From: Mucilaginibacter sp. KACC 22773 | GTDB lineage: Bacteria; Bacteroidota; Bacteroidia; Sphingobacteriales; Sphingobacteriaceae | Assembly: GCF_028736215.1 (NCBI RefSeq) | Contig: NZ_CP117883.1 | Coordinates: forward strand, 1,674,001 to 1,738,000 | DNA length: 64,000 nt | Direction of reading: 5' to 3' | In this document: positions 35,001-44,228 of the stretch, piece by piece | Numbering within the stretch: position 1 is the stretch's first letter | Layout of the letters: each line of letters begins with the position of its first letter | Translations under genes and position numbers: made by a program | The notes under the pieces: model-generated | Seen by the model: the letters and a program-made list of their open reading frames with translations, nothing else | Told to the model about the DNA's origin: nothing | The model's database searches: none

Positions 35001-35041
35001 TATTCTGAAAATTCTCAAATTCTGAGAATTCTGATTCAGAC
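35001..35041 (+). repeat. AATTCTGATTCAGAC-type dispersed repeat
   Basis: TATTCTGAAAATTCTCAAAT, TCTGAGAATT, CTGATTCAGAC. The last part is shared with 16385-16400, 56270-56281 and 56311-56323. It lies 49 bp upstream of a serine hydrolase start. Confidence 0.6.
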
Positions 35042-35089
35042 AGTGCTGAAAAATCATTATTTTTAAAACATCAGCTTCAAAACATCACC

Positions 35090-36634
35090 ATGATCGCAAA
35101 ACATCTGTATAAAATATTCAGCATAATTTTATTATCCGCCTGTTGCGCAGCAGCCACCGCCCAAACCTATAAACCCGCAACCTTTACCGATCCCGACAGG
35201 CTGAAAAAGATAGAAGCCACTTACCCGGTTATAGACCAGATTTATAAAAAATATGCCGAAGATAATCATTGGCCAGGTGTTGCCTATGGTATTATTGTGG
35301 ATGGTAAACTGGTGCATACCGTGGGCCTGGGCTATACCGATGTGCCAAATAAAGTACCGGCTACGCCAAAATCAGCCTTCCGTATTGCATCCATGACCAA
35401 AAGCCTTACCGCCATGGCCATTTTAAAGCTTCGCGATGAGGGGAAGCTCAAGCTGGATGATCCGGCTTACCTGTATATTCCCGAAATGAAGGGTACTAAA
35501 TACCTTACTAAAGATGCTACGCCCATAACCATACGCCACCTGCTTACCCATGCTGCCGGTTACCCGGAAGATAATCCCTGGGGCGACAGGCAACTGGCCG
35601 TAAGCGATGCCGAACTGGTGGCCATATACAAAAAAGGCGTTTCCTTTTCCAATAACCCCGGGCAGGGTTATGAGTACAGCAACCTGGGTTTTGCCACACT
35701 GGGTTACATCATCAAAAAAGTATCGGGCAAAACCTATGAGACTTATATTAACGATAACATTCTGAAGCCACTGGGTATGACGCATACCTACTGGGAATAT
35801 ACCAAAGTACCAAAAGAGCAACTGGCCCTGGGCTACCGCTGGCTGGATGATAAATGGGTTGAGCAGCCCTTGCTGCACGATGGCGCTTACGGTGCCATGG
35901 GTGGCTTGATTACCACAATTGAGGATTTTAGTATTTACATGGCCCTGCACCTGGATGCCTGGCCGCCAAGGGACGATGCCGAAACCGGCCCTGTTAAACG
36001 CAGCTCCATCCGCGAAATGCAGTATCCCTGGGATGTAAACTATTTAACAGCCAATGCCAAAACAACCACAGGCCGCCCTTGCCCCAATGTAAGCGCTTAT
36101 GCTTATGGGCTGCGCTGGGCAAAGGATTGCGATAACCGTGTTTATATTGGCCATACCGGCGGTTTACCGGGCTTTGGCAGCCAATGGACTATTATGACCG
36201 ATTATGGTATCGGCGTAGTGTCGTTTGCCAATTTAACCTATGCGCGGGCCGGTTATCCCAATACGCAGGTGCTGGATACCATTATGGCCTTAACGGGTAT
36301 AAAACCCCGCCAGCTGCCGGCATCATTAATATTGGAGCAACGCAAAAACGACCTGTTAAAAGTTATTGCCGATTGGAGCAAAGCCAAAGAAAGCGGCATT
36401 TTTGCTGATAACTTTTTTATGGATTACTTTCCTGATAAATTAAAAGTTGCTGCCGCTGCCGCCTTTGCCAAAGCCGGTAAAACGGTAAGTGTTGGCGATG
36501 TAGTGCCGGAAAACCAGTTGCGCGGTTATTTTATTATTAAAGGGGAGAACGCCAATATTAAAGTAAGCTTTACATTGACGCCCGAAAATCCTCCGCTGAT
36601 ACAAGAGTACCATTTGGATGTAGTGACGCCGTAA
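35090..36634 (+). CDS. Secreted serine hydrolase (class C beta-lactamase/PBP-like)
   Basis: 514 residues with a signal peptide ending 'CAAATAQ'. Motifs of the fold are SxxK 'SMTK' (Ser101, Lys104), YxN in 'YEYSNLGFATLG' and HxG in 'GHTGGLPGFGS'. A C-terminal extension (about residues 400-514) is alpha/beta and not part of the catalytic domain. Such enzymes act in the periplasm on D-Ala peptides, esters or amides; the substrate is open. It is a second, distinct paralogue of the hydrolase at 10682-12112. Confidence 0.93.
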   Translation: MIAKHLYKIFSIILLSACCAAATAQTYKPATFTDPDRLKKIEATYPVIDQIYKKYAEDNHWPGVAYGIIVDGKLVHTVGLGYTDVPNKVPATPKSAFRIASMTKSLTAMAILKLRDEGKLKLDDPAYLYIPEMKGTKYLTKDATPITIRHLLTHAAGYPEDNPWGDRQLAVSDAELVAIYKKGVSFSNNPGQGYEYSNLGFATLGYIIKKVSGKTYETYINDNILKPLGMTHTYWEYTKVPKEQLALGYRWLDDKWVEQPLLHDGAYGAMGGLITTIEDFSIYMALHLDAWPPRDDAETGPVKRSSIREMQYPWDVNYLTANAKTTTGRPCPNVSAYAYGLRWAKDCDNRVYIGHTGGLPGFGSQWTIMTDYGIGVVSFANLTYARAGYPNTQVLDTIMALTGIKPRQLPASLILEQRKNDLLKVIADWSKAKESGIFADNFFMDYFPDKLKVAAAAAFAKAGKTVSVGDVVPENQLRGYFIIKGENANIKVSFTLTPENPPLIQEYHLDVVTP

Positions 36635-36760
36635 TGTTAAGTCAAACAGTTCTGAGTCATAAGTCTAAAGTTGTTTTTTTCTCTTTTGACTTAGAACTTA
36701 AGGCTTTGGGCTATAAGAACATCCGTCATTATTGTTGACACGACAGTAGTTTATGTCGGG

Positions 36761-37321
36761 TCAGGCCACTCCGTTTACTCTAAACCAAATAACAGTTCCG
36801 GTGGTTAGGTTTATCTTTAAGTTGAAGTAACAGCTTCCTCCGTCCATTATCCTGACAATATTTTTTCGCCAATAATTTTTGTCATTGTCGGGGCGCCAGT
36901 CATCTAATTTACAAAAGCAATTTACCCAAACTTCTTTTTCGTCCTTTGCATTAGTCACAGCAACAATTTGTTTGTAGTAGGTGGATGGCGATTTGATCTT
37001 CGGGTCATAAGCAACCGAGCCTGGGTACTTTTTTGTATTTGCCAGGTTTTGCTTGTAAATTTTTTCGCTATCGATATTATATTGGGTAACCGCCTCGTTA
37101 ATCAAAAGATTTACTTTTTCTATTTCATCCGGCGAAAGTCCGGTGGGCTTTGAGCCTTCGTCAAAATAACTACTGACCAGGTTTTTTTCCAGGTTTAAAA
37201 TAGCCAGCCTCGGGGTATCAGTCATCTGTTCATGTATGTGAACCGAGGAAGCTAAAGCCCAATCATGTTTTGGTTTACCAACTGTAAACACAAACGCCAA
37301 TAATAGGAGGTATGGATTCAT
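36761..37321 (-). CDS. Hypothetical secreted protein
   Basis: 186 residues from the ATG at 37319-37321 ('MNPYLLLLAFVFTVGKPKHDWA'), which begins a signal-like segment; the longer frame to 37450 adds 43 residues of AT-rich upstream sequence and is rejected. The rest is polar, with the Cys pair in 'WVNCFCKLDDW' and the ending 'SCYFNLKINLTTGTVIWFRVNG'. No family recognised. It is AT-richer than its neighbours. The spacer behind it (36635-36760) has fold-back AAGTCAAA / TTTTGACTTAG repeats. Confidence 0.72.
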   Translation of the reverse strand: MNPYLLLLAFVFTVGKPKHDWALASSVHIHEQMTDTPRLAILNLEKNLVSSYFDEGSKPTGLSPDEIEKVNLLINEAVTQYNIDSEKIYKQNLANTKKYPGSVAYDPKIKSPSTYYKQIVAVTNAKDEKEVWVNCFCKLDDWRPDNDKNYWRKNIVRIMDGGSCYFNLKINLTTGTVIWFRVNGVA

Positions 37322-37482
37322 GGTAGCAAGATAACCGTAATTTTTGGTATTTATTGTGTACGTCAACCCAATGTAAACATCACCCCAAAACATCCAATCC
37401 CCCTTAATTGTCGTATATTTATGTAGCAAAACGGTGATTTTCTCAATCACTAATTCAATAATTCAGTCATTCAATAATTAAA

Positions 37483-37845
37483 ATGGAATACAATAAGTTA
37501 ACACCCGAAGAAGAATATATTATACTGCATAAAGGTACCGAAAGGCCATTTACCGGTTCGTTATTAAATAATCATGCGCAAGGCCTGTACGTTTGTAAAC
37601 GCTGTGATACACCGCTGTACACTTCAGAGTCGAAATTTGAATCGCATTGCGGCTGGCCAAGTTTTGACGACGAGATTCCAGGTGCTGTAAAAAGGGTACC
37701 CGATGCAGATGGACGCCGGGTTGAGATTGTATGCGCCAATTGCGGCGCCCACCTGGGCCACGTTTTCGAAGGCGAATACCTCACCCCAAAAAACACCCGT
37801 CATTGCGTAAACTCAGTGTCAATGAAATTTGTTCCGGCAGGTTGA
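37483..37845 (+). CDS. msrB: Peptide-methionine (R)-S-oxide reductase
   Basis: 120 residues, a short stand-alone MsrB. It reduces methionine-R-sulfoxide in proteins. The structural zinc cysteines are Cys38/Cys41 and Cys84/Cys87 ('CKRCD', '[15 protein letters not shown]'). The catalytic Cys108 is in '[10 protein letters not shown]'. '[13 protein letters not shown]' is also conserved. The 5' flank holds ATTCAATAATTC-type repeats up to the ATG. There is no msrA nearby. Confidence 0.97.
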   Translation: MEYNKLTPEEEYIILHKGTERPFTGSLLNNHAQGLYVCKRCDTPLYTSESKFESHCGWPSFDDEIPGAVKRVPDADGRRVEIVCANCGAHLGHVFEGEYLTPKNTRHCVNSVSMKFVPAG

Positions 37846-38429
37846 GCGCAACAACTTTCTTAAAACTTTTAGGAATGCTCCGTTTGGTTTTATCCCGCGG
37901 GGCATTTTGTTTATCCACATTTGGTTTTTTGGGCCGCTTTTTCAGCCCGATTTAGAGATTGATACCAGCCTTTAGCAAAGGCGTTGTCTATTTTTCAATA
38001 ACTGTCTGTGTTAAGTAAAGTAATTTGTAATGTTAAATTATTGGTTCGGTCCTGTTTTTAAGCCATGCATTTGACCGGGCGATTTTAATTGGCTGTAATC
38101 AAGTGTATTAAATTTCTTTCAACAAAGCCCCGTTTAAAATAAATCGACAAAGTGTTAATAACTCGGGCCTTTGTTAAAAACTATCATTAACACCATACCA
38201 ACTCAAACATTAACTTTGTTCTACAAGGTAATAAAAAGGTATTCAACAGACAGTCGGATGTATTCATCATCCAGTAATGCAAACACTTAACTGTCAGGAA
38301 TTTACATACTAAAAACTGTGATTTGTAAGCCATGTCGCAGCAAAATGAAAGCTTTATTTTTTAATAAGGCCGGTGTTGGTGTCTGATGTCACTAAGTAAA
38401 CAATAAAACGAAAAAAAACAGGTGCCCCT
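37846..38429. other. Long spacer / leader upstream of nrdB
   Basis: About 580 bp without a credible ORF. TAACTTTG at 38211-38218 is a -7 candidate and would give a leader of about 200 nt before nrdB. I looked for a B12 riboswitch and for paired NrdR boxes and recognised neither. The leader is AT-rich, and its length makes regulation in it plausible. Confidence 0.45.
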
Positions 38430-39401
38430 ATGATACAGGAAGACGAAATATTACTGAAAGAGAACAAGGACAGGTTTGTGATACTGCCTATTAAGTATCC
38501 GGCTATTTGGGAAATGTATAAAAAGGCTGAAGCCAGTTTCTGGACAGCCGAGGAGATCGATCTTTCGGACGATATGAAGCATTGGGAAAACCTGAATTCG
38601 GGCGAGAAGCATTTTATTTCGCACATACTGGCTTTCTTTGCCGCCAGCGATGGTATTGTGAACGAAAACCTGGCCGTGAATTTCATGAGCGAGGTGCAGT
38701 TGCCCGAGGCCCGTTGTTTTTACGGCTTCCAGATCATGATGGAAAACATCCACTCAGAAACTTATGCGCTGTTAATTGATACCTATATCAAAGACCCGGC
38801 CGAAAAAGACCGCCTGTTTCATGCTATTGATACCATTCCATGTGTTACCAAAAAAGCCGAATGGGCGCTACGTTGGATAAACAACGGCAACTTTGCCGAG
38901 CGTTTGGTAGCATTTGCAGCTGTTGAAGGCATTTTCTTCTCGGGAAGCTTTTGCTCAATCTTCTGGCTTAAAAAACGCGGCCTGATGCCGGGACTGACCT
39001 TCAGTAACGAGCTAATCTCACGTGACGAAGGTTCGCACTGCGAGTTTGCATGTTTATTATACAAAATGCTTAACAAGCGCCTGAGCGCCGAAGCTGTTAC
39101 CAAGATCATTACCGATGCGGTTGAAATAGAAAAAGAATTTGTTACCGACGCGCTGCCTGTTAACCTGATTGGCATGAACGCCAAAATGATGGGCCAGTAC
39201 ATTGAGTTTGTTGCCGACAGATGGCTTGGCGAACTTGGTTACGAAAAACATTACGGCGCCAGCAATCCCTTCGACTTCATGGAAATGATATCGCTGCAGG
39301 GCAAAACCAACTTCTTCGAAAAACGTGTTGGCGATTACCAAAAAAGCGGCGTATTAAACAATGCCGAAAGCAAAGCGTTTTCGCTTGACGAAGATTTCTA
39401 A
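38430..39401 (+). CDS. nrdB: Class I ribonucleotide reductase, beta subunit
   Basis: 323 residues. It supplies the tyrosyl radical for NrdA. The metal and radical set matches the eukaryote-like R2 group: Glu105 and His108 with Tyr112 in '[13 protein letters not shown]', a first acidic ligand in '[11 protein letters not shown]', and the second 'E..H' in '[14 protein letters not shown]'. The C-terminal tail 'AFSLDEDF' is the peptide that docks on NrdA and resembles the eukaryotic FTLDADF. The radical Tyr is present, so it is a normal class Ia-type protein. nrdA follows after 168 bp. Confidence 0.97.
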   Translation: MIQEDEILLKENKDRFVILPIKYPAIWEMYKKAEASFWTAEEIDLSDDMKHWENLNSGEKHFISHILAFFAASDGIVNENLAVNFMSEVQLPEARCFYGFQIMMENIHSETYALLIDTYIKDPAEKDRLFHAIDTIPCVTKKAEWALRWINNGNFAERLVAFAAVEGIFFSGSFCSIFWLKKRGLMPGLTFSNELISRDEGSHCEFACLLYKMLNKRLSAEAVTKIITDAVEIEKEFVTDALPVNLIGMNAKMMGQYIEFVADRWLGELGYEKHYGASNPFDFMEMISLQGKTNFFEKRVGDYQKSGVLNNAESKAFSLDEDF

Positions 39402-39569
39402 GAGTAGTATCAAGATACTAAGTCAGATTACAAATAGAGGTTCGGTGGTCAACAAAGTTTGCCTAATCAACGCCCGGTTAATAAAGAATAAGAGTTAATA
39501 ATATATATACGTAAACGAGTTGGTTCAGGTCTTGCTACTTGATACTAACTACTAAATACTGAAAAAAAA

Positions 39570-41942
39570 ATGCTGGTAGTAAAAAGAGACGGTAGAAAAG
39601 AGTCGGTAAAATTCGACAAAATCACGGCACGGATTGAAAAACTGTGCTACGGGTTCAACCTGGTTGACCCAATTGATGTGGCAAAAAAGGTAATTGAAGG
39701 TTTGTTTGATGGGGTAACCACATCAGAACTTGATAACCTTGCTGCCGAGACTGCCGCATCACTAACGACGAAGCATCCTGATTATGCTTTACTGGCGTCA
39801 CGTATTGCGGTATCAAACCTGCACAAGAACACCATCAAGTCGTTCTCTGAAACTATGCGTATCCTGTACAACTACGTGGATAGCAAAACCGGCAAAAACG
39901 CATCGTTAATTGCTGATGATGTTTGGGAAGTGATTGAGAAAAATGCCGAATTATTAGACAGCACCATCATTTACGACCGCGACTTTGGTTTTGACTATTT
40001 TGGTTTTAAAACCCTTGAAAAATCATACCTGTTAAAGGTAGATGGTAAAATTGTTGAACGCCCGCAGCACCTGTTTATGCGCGTATCTGTTGGTATCCAT
40101 AAAGAGGATGTAGAGAGCGCCATCAAAACTTATCACCTGATGAGCGAGCGTTGGTTTACACACGCTACACCTACTTTATTTAATGCCGGTACTCCAAAAC
40201 CACAAATGTCGTCATGCTTCCTGTTAACCATGAAAGATGATAGCATTGATGGTATTTACGATACTTTAAAACAAACAGCAAAAATATCGCAAAGCGCAGG
40301 TGGCATAGGCCTAAGCATTCACAATGTGCGTGCTACAGGGTCATACATCAGCGGTACAAACGGCACCAGCAACGGTATTATTCCAATGCTGCGCGTATTT
40401 AACGATACCGCCCGTTATGTTGACCAGGGTGGCGGCAAACGTAAAGGCGCTTTCGCTATTTATTTAGAGCCATGGCATGCAGATATCTTTGAATTTTTAG
40501 ATCTGCGTAAAAACCACGGTAAAGAAGAAATGCGCGCCCGCGATTTGTTTTACGCCCTTTGGGTATCTGACTTATTTATGCAGCGCGTTGAGGCCAACGA
40601 AGAGTGGAGCCTTTTCTGCCCGCACGAAGCACCAGGCCTGGCCGATTGTTTTGGCGATGAGTTTGTTGCCCTTTACACCAAATACGAAAAAGAAGGCCGT
40701 GCACGCCGTACCATCAAAGCACAGGAATTGTGGTTTGCAGTATTGGATGCCCAGGTTGAAACCGGTACACCATACCTGTTATATAAAGATGCTGCCAACA
40801 GTAAATCGAACCAGCAAAATTTAGGTACTATCAAAAGCTCAAACCTTTGTACCGAAATTATGGAGTACACCGATGCTAACGAAATTGCGGTTTGTAACCT
40901 GGCTTCATTAGCATTGCCACGCTACATTAACAATGGCACGTTTGATCATAACAAACTATATGATGTTACTTACCAGGCTACTTTAAATCTGAACAAGATC
41001 ATCGATTATAACTACTACCCGGTTAAAGAAGCCGAATACTCCAACCTGCGTCACCGCCCTATTGGTTTAGGAGTGCAAGGTTTGGCAGATACTTTCATCC
41101 AGCTGCGTATGCCGTTTGAAAGTGATGAAGCTAAACAACTGAATAAAGAGATTTTTGAAACCATTTACTTTGCGGCCATGACGGCTTCAAAAGATTTGGC
41201 TATCAAAGATGGTCCTTACGAAACCTTCCAGGGTTCTCCATTATCAAAAGGTAAATTCCAGTTTGATTTATGGAACGTAGCACCTGCCAGCACCCGTTGG
41301 GATTGGGAAAACCTGCGCCTTGATGTAATGAACCATGGTGTGCGCAACTCACTGTTAGTAGCGCCGATGCCAACAGCATCAACTTCACAAATATTAGGTA
41401 ACAACGAGTGTTTTGAGCCATATACCTCAAACATTTACACCCGCCGTGTATTAAGCGGTGAGTTTATTGTGGTAAACAAATACCTGCTGCGCGATTTGGT
41501 TAACCTTGGCTTGTGGACACCTGCTATGAAAGATAAGATCATCACCGCAAACGGATCTGTTCAGGATATTGCCGAGATACCATCAGCTATTAAAGAACTG
41601 TACAAAACAGTTTGGGAAATTAAGATGCGTAACATCATTGATATGGCTGCCGATAGGGGGGCTTATGTTTGCCAGTCGCAGTCATTAAACCTGTTCATCA
41701 ACGCGCCAAACGCCTCAAAATTAACTTCAATGCACTTCTACGCATGGAAAAAAGGCTTAAAAACAGGTATGTACTACCTGCGTACACAAGCTGCTTCGCA
41801 AGCTGTTAAGTTTACGGTTGAAAACCAGGGCGGATCAAACATGGAGCCGGTTATACCTGACCATGTAGACCAAATGGCCGACAACGTACCAGAAGGCCCA
41901 AGCTGCTCGATGGAAGAGGGTTGCGTTACTTGTTCAGCGTAA
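39570..41942 (+). CDS. nrdA: Class I ribonucleotide reductase, alpha subunit
   Basis: 790 residues. It reduces ribonucleoside diphosphates. The N-terminal ATP cone '[25 protein letters not shown]' gives dATP feedback. Core blocks are '[16 protein letters not shown]', '[23 protein letters not shown]' (active-site Cys and Glu region), and '[29 protein letters not shown]' near the loop and second Cys. The C-terminal swing-arm cysteines are in '[13 protein letters not shown]'. The gap from nrdB has AGTAGTATCAAGATACTAAG repeats. A repeat field follows the stop. Confidence 0.98.
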   Translation: MLVVKRDGRKESVKFDKITARIEKLCYGFNLVDPIDVAKKVIEGLFDGVTTSELDNLAAETAASLTTKHPDYALLASRIAVSNLHKNTIKSFSETMRILYNYVDSKTGKNASLIADDVWEVIEKNAELLDSTIIYDRDFGFDYFGFKTLEKSYLLKVDGKIVERPQHLFMRVSVGIHKEDVESAIKTYHLMSERWFTHATPTLFNAGTPKPQMSSCFLLTMKDDSIDGIYDTLKQTAKISQSAGGIGLSIHNVRATGSYISGTNGTSNGIIPMLRVFNDTARYVDQGGGKRKGAFAIYLEPWHADIFEFLDLRKNHGKEEMRARDLFYALWVSDLFMQRVEANEEWSLFCPHEAPGLADCFGDEFVALYTKYEKEGRARRTIKAQELWFAVLDAQVETGTPYLLYKDAANSKSNQQNLGTIKSSNLCTEIMEYTDANEIAVCNLASLALPRYINNGTFDHNKLYDVTYQATLNLNKIIDYNYYPVKEAEYSNLRHRPIGLGVQGLADTFIQLRMPFESDEAKQLNKEIFETIYFAAMTASKDLAIKDGPYETFQGSPLSKGKFQFDLWNVAPASTRWDWENLRLDVMNHGVRNSLLVAPMPTASTSQILGNNECFEPYTSNIYTRRVLSGEFIVVNKYLLRDLVNLGLWTPAMKDKIITANGSVQDIAEIPSAIKELYKTVWEIKMRNIIDMAADRGAYVCQSQSLNLFINAPNASKLTSMHFYAWKKGLKTGMYYLRTQAASQAVKFTVENQGGSNMEPVIPDHVDQMADNVPEGPSCSMEEGCVTCSA

Positions 41943-41948
41943 GTTTTT

Positions 41949-42310
41949 AGTCGGGAAAGTCCGAAAGTCGGGAAGTCCGAAAGATAAAAGAAGACCGGAA
42001 GTTTAGTAGCTTACCGGTCTTTTACATTATTAGTAGTCGGAAAGTCCGAAAGTTGGAAAAGTCCGAAAGCCGGAAAGTCCGAAAGTCGGAAAAGTCCGAA
42101 AGATAAAAAGACCGGTAAGCTTCGTAGCTCATTGGTCTTTTATATTTAGCCTACCGTTAGCTTCTGAACTTTCCGACTTCTGATCTTTCCGACTTTCCGA
42201 CTTCCTCTCTTTTACATTATAATGATCTGGAAAGCTTTTATTTGCTATCAAACTTGTCGACCTTTGACAAAACAACTTTCGGACTTCCGGACTTTCCCGA
42301 CTTCCGGACT
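41949..42310. repeat. Tandem and inverted AGTCGGAAAGTCCGAA repeat field 3' of nrdA
   Basis: Two forward blocks (41949-41985 and 42034-42103) of about 16-nt AGTCGGAAAGTCCGAA units are each followed by AGATAAAAG and a hairpin (arms AGACCGG / CCGGTCT at 41993-42020; a wobble version at 42109-42140). Two inverted blocks follow: 42168-42206 (CTTTCCGACTTCTGATC type) and 42274-42310. The whole can fold back on itself. The last block ends 5 nt before the next gene's ATG. Confidence 0.85.
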
Positions 42311-42315
42311 AAAAA

Positions 42316-42525
42316 ATGCACCCCAAACACGAAATCATCCGTTGCGAACGCTGCGAGGCGCCTTTTGAATGTAAAGCCAATTCATTCACCAAGTGCCAGT
42401 GCAGTACCGTGCAGCTTACGCTAAACGAGGTGCAGTATGTGAGTGAACTGTACGAGGGCTGTTTATGTGCTAATTGCCTCCTTGTTGTGCAGCAGGAGTA
42501 TAGGGTAGGGATAGGCTCAGTTTGA
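42316..42525 (+). CDS. Cysteine-rich CWC family protein
   Basis: 69 residues with nine Cys: 'IIRCERCEAPFECKANSFTKCQCS' and 'YEGCLCANCL'. This is the cysteine-rich CWC pattern, a small presumed zinc-binding domain of unknown function in many bacteria. It starts directly behind the repeat field, with no Shine-Dalgarno. Probably cytoplasmic. Confidence 0.85.
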   Translation: MHPKHEIIRCERCEAPFECKANSFTKCQCSTVQLTLNEVQYVSELYEGCLCANCLLVVQQEYRVGIGSV

Positions 42526-42557
42526 TGTTGGCCTGTATTTCTTTATTTTAGCATGCG

Positions 42558-43082
42558 ATGCTAACAAACGAAGAGCTTAATAGAATCCTAAACTGGCTGC
42601 CTTACAGGGATGATTGGCCAATCGACAGAAATAAAACTGATGATGGTATCAACATCTATTACGGTGATCTTGTCAACCAGTTTAGAAACAACATTGCTTT
42701 CGAATCCTATATAACACAAGATGGAGAGATGTCTAACTTTATTGGTTTTCTATGTTATTTAACCAAATCTGAAAATCAGCAAAACGCTGTTTTGCTTTAT
42801 ATTAATTTGTGTGCGCCTGTTGCTGCCTATGGACAAGTTTCGTGTATAATAAACGGTGAGTTAAAAAGCTGGGGTTTTCTTAAATCAGACGATACGGGAT
42901 TTGTGAAAGATACTTCATTAACAGTGGTTGAAGATCAAATTAAAAACATTCTTTATGTAAACAACATAGCTATTCTGGACAAGGACCTACTAAGCAGGCC
43001 ACTTCCCCGGGGAATTATCACCGGCAATGACTTTTTATTGGGCGATCAATTATTAGATGGCATATTTCAAACGGCCGATTGA
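42558..43082 (+). CDS. Hypothetical protein
   Basis: 174 residues, no signal peptide. It opens with 'LTNEELNRILNWLPYRDDWPIDRNKTDDGINIYYGDLVNQFRNN' and is acidic and strand-rich after that. Not recognised. AT-rich codon use and isolation suggest accessory origin. Its size and style are similar to immunity-like or SMI1-type proteins, but no motif supports that. Confidence 0.7.
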   Translation: MLTNEELNRILNWLPYRDDWPIDRNKTDDGINIYYGDLVNQFRNNIAFESYITQDGEMSNFIGFLCYLTKSENQQNAVLLYINLCAPVAAYGQVSCIINGELKSWGFLKSDDTGFVKDTSLTVVEDQIKNILYVNNIAILDKDLLSRPLPRGIITGNDFLLGDQLLDGIFQTAD

Positions 43083-43150
43083 TTACCTCCATCAATCTCC
43101 TCTCATAACGTAAAAAGGATATCTTAGTGCCAAATAATTTCCGGTTAACC

Positions 43151-44098
43151 ATGGCCGCTATCAGCATCAAACAAAAACCGCACATTCAACAGGTTGATTA
43201 TATCCGGGCGATTGCTTCGCTGGTTGTAACGCTGTACCATTTGGGTGGTAAAACCTTACCGGTTTTAAATTACGGCTGGCTGGGCGTTTATATGTTTTTC
43301 CTGTTATCGGGCTTTATCATTTGCTGGGCTATTCCCGAAAATTATAGCTGGAAGCTGAGTAGCCGCTTTATCCTTAAACGGGTTGTCCGTATCGAACCGC
43401 CGTATATCATCTCGATAGTGATGGCCATTATCATGAACTTTTTTTGGGTGGCCCATTACTGTCCCGATTGGGTTAACGCGGTTTGTCACCTGGCCTATCT
43501 TAATAGCTTTTTGGGGCAGCCATACTTAAGCCCCGTTTATTGGACGTTGGGCATCGAATTTCAGTTTTACCTATTTGTAGCGCTGTGTTTTCCATGGTTT
43601 ACAGGTAAACGGGGGGCTTGGCTGTTATTGCTGTTAAATATTTTACCGGTATTTTTAAAGGTGCCAGGCAACACTTTAATCAATAGCTTCCCGGTGTTTG
43701 CGCTGGGTATTTTGTATTATTTATATAAGGTAAAAGGAAAAACTTTAAATGATGTGCTTGTTTTTGGTATTTTAATTACCGCTTGCAGCGTGTATTCGGT
43801 TGGTTTGGCGCAAACCTGCGCGGCATTACTTGCCCTGGGTATATTGTTGTTGCCTTTAAAAAGTTACCCTGTTATCAGCTTTCTTTCTAAAATTTCATTT
43901 TCGCTGTACCTCACCCATGATATCATTGGCAGTAACCTGGTTGTTTACCTGGGTATGCTGTTGCCGAAATCACTGTTTTTTAAAGGAATAGAGTTCTTAA
44001 CAGGCCTTGGCGTGAGCATTTTGTTTGCCTGGGGATTTTATTTACTGGTTGAGAAGCCTTGTTTGAAATTATCAAAACAAGTGAATTATAACATATAG
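43151..44098 (+). CDS. Membrane acyltransferase (Acyltransferase_3, OafA/YrhL-like)
   Basis: 315 residues from the ATG at 43151; a GTG at 43127 would add eight residues. About ten hydrophobic segments are seen. The start 'QQVDYIRAIASLVVTLYHLGGK' carries the family's conserved Arg and His ('YHLGG'). 'YGWLGVYMFFLLSGFII' and 'SPVYWTLGIEFQFYLFVAL' are further hallmarks. Such enzymes O-acylate surface polysaccharide or lipid. Substrate unknown, and no polysaccharide cluster surrounds it. Confidence 0.92.
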   Translation: MAAISIKQKPHIQQVDYIRAIASLVVTLYHLGGKTLPVLNYGWLGVYMFFLLSGFIICWAIPENYSWKLSSRFILKRVVRIEPPYIISIVMAIIMNFFWVAHYCPDWVNAVCHLAYLNSFLGQPYLSPVYWTLGIEFQFYLFVALCFPWFTGKRGAWLLLLLNILPVFLKVPGNTLINSFPVFALGILYYLYKVKGKTLNDVLVFGILITACSVYSVGLAQTCAALLALGILLLPLKSYPVISFLSKISFSLYLTHDIIGSNLVVYLGMLLPKSLFFKGIEFLTGLGVSILFAWGFYLLVEKPCLKLSKQVNYNI

Positions 44099-44228
44099 TT
44101 TATTATCGTTTGCCGTTATCTCATCTTAGTGTAACATGTACATGACAATTAGCATTTTATCAAAAAAATAAAGGATTGGGGTGTAACATTTGAAGTATTT
44201 TCGCCTCCAATTACCAAAATCTTTATAA

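Noticed and set aside
37846..38429. Cobalamin riboswitch or NrdR boxes before nrdB
   Set aside because: No B12-box or paired NrdR-type palindromes could be read in the leader.
41949..42310. CRISPR array
   Set aside because: Units are contiguous with no unique spacers, some are inverted, and no cas gene is in the window.
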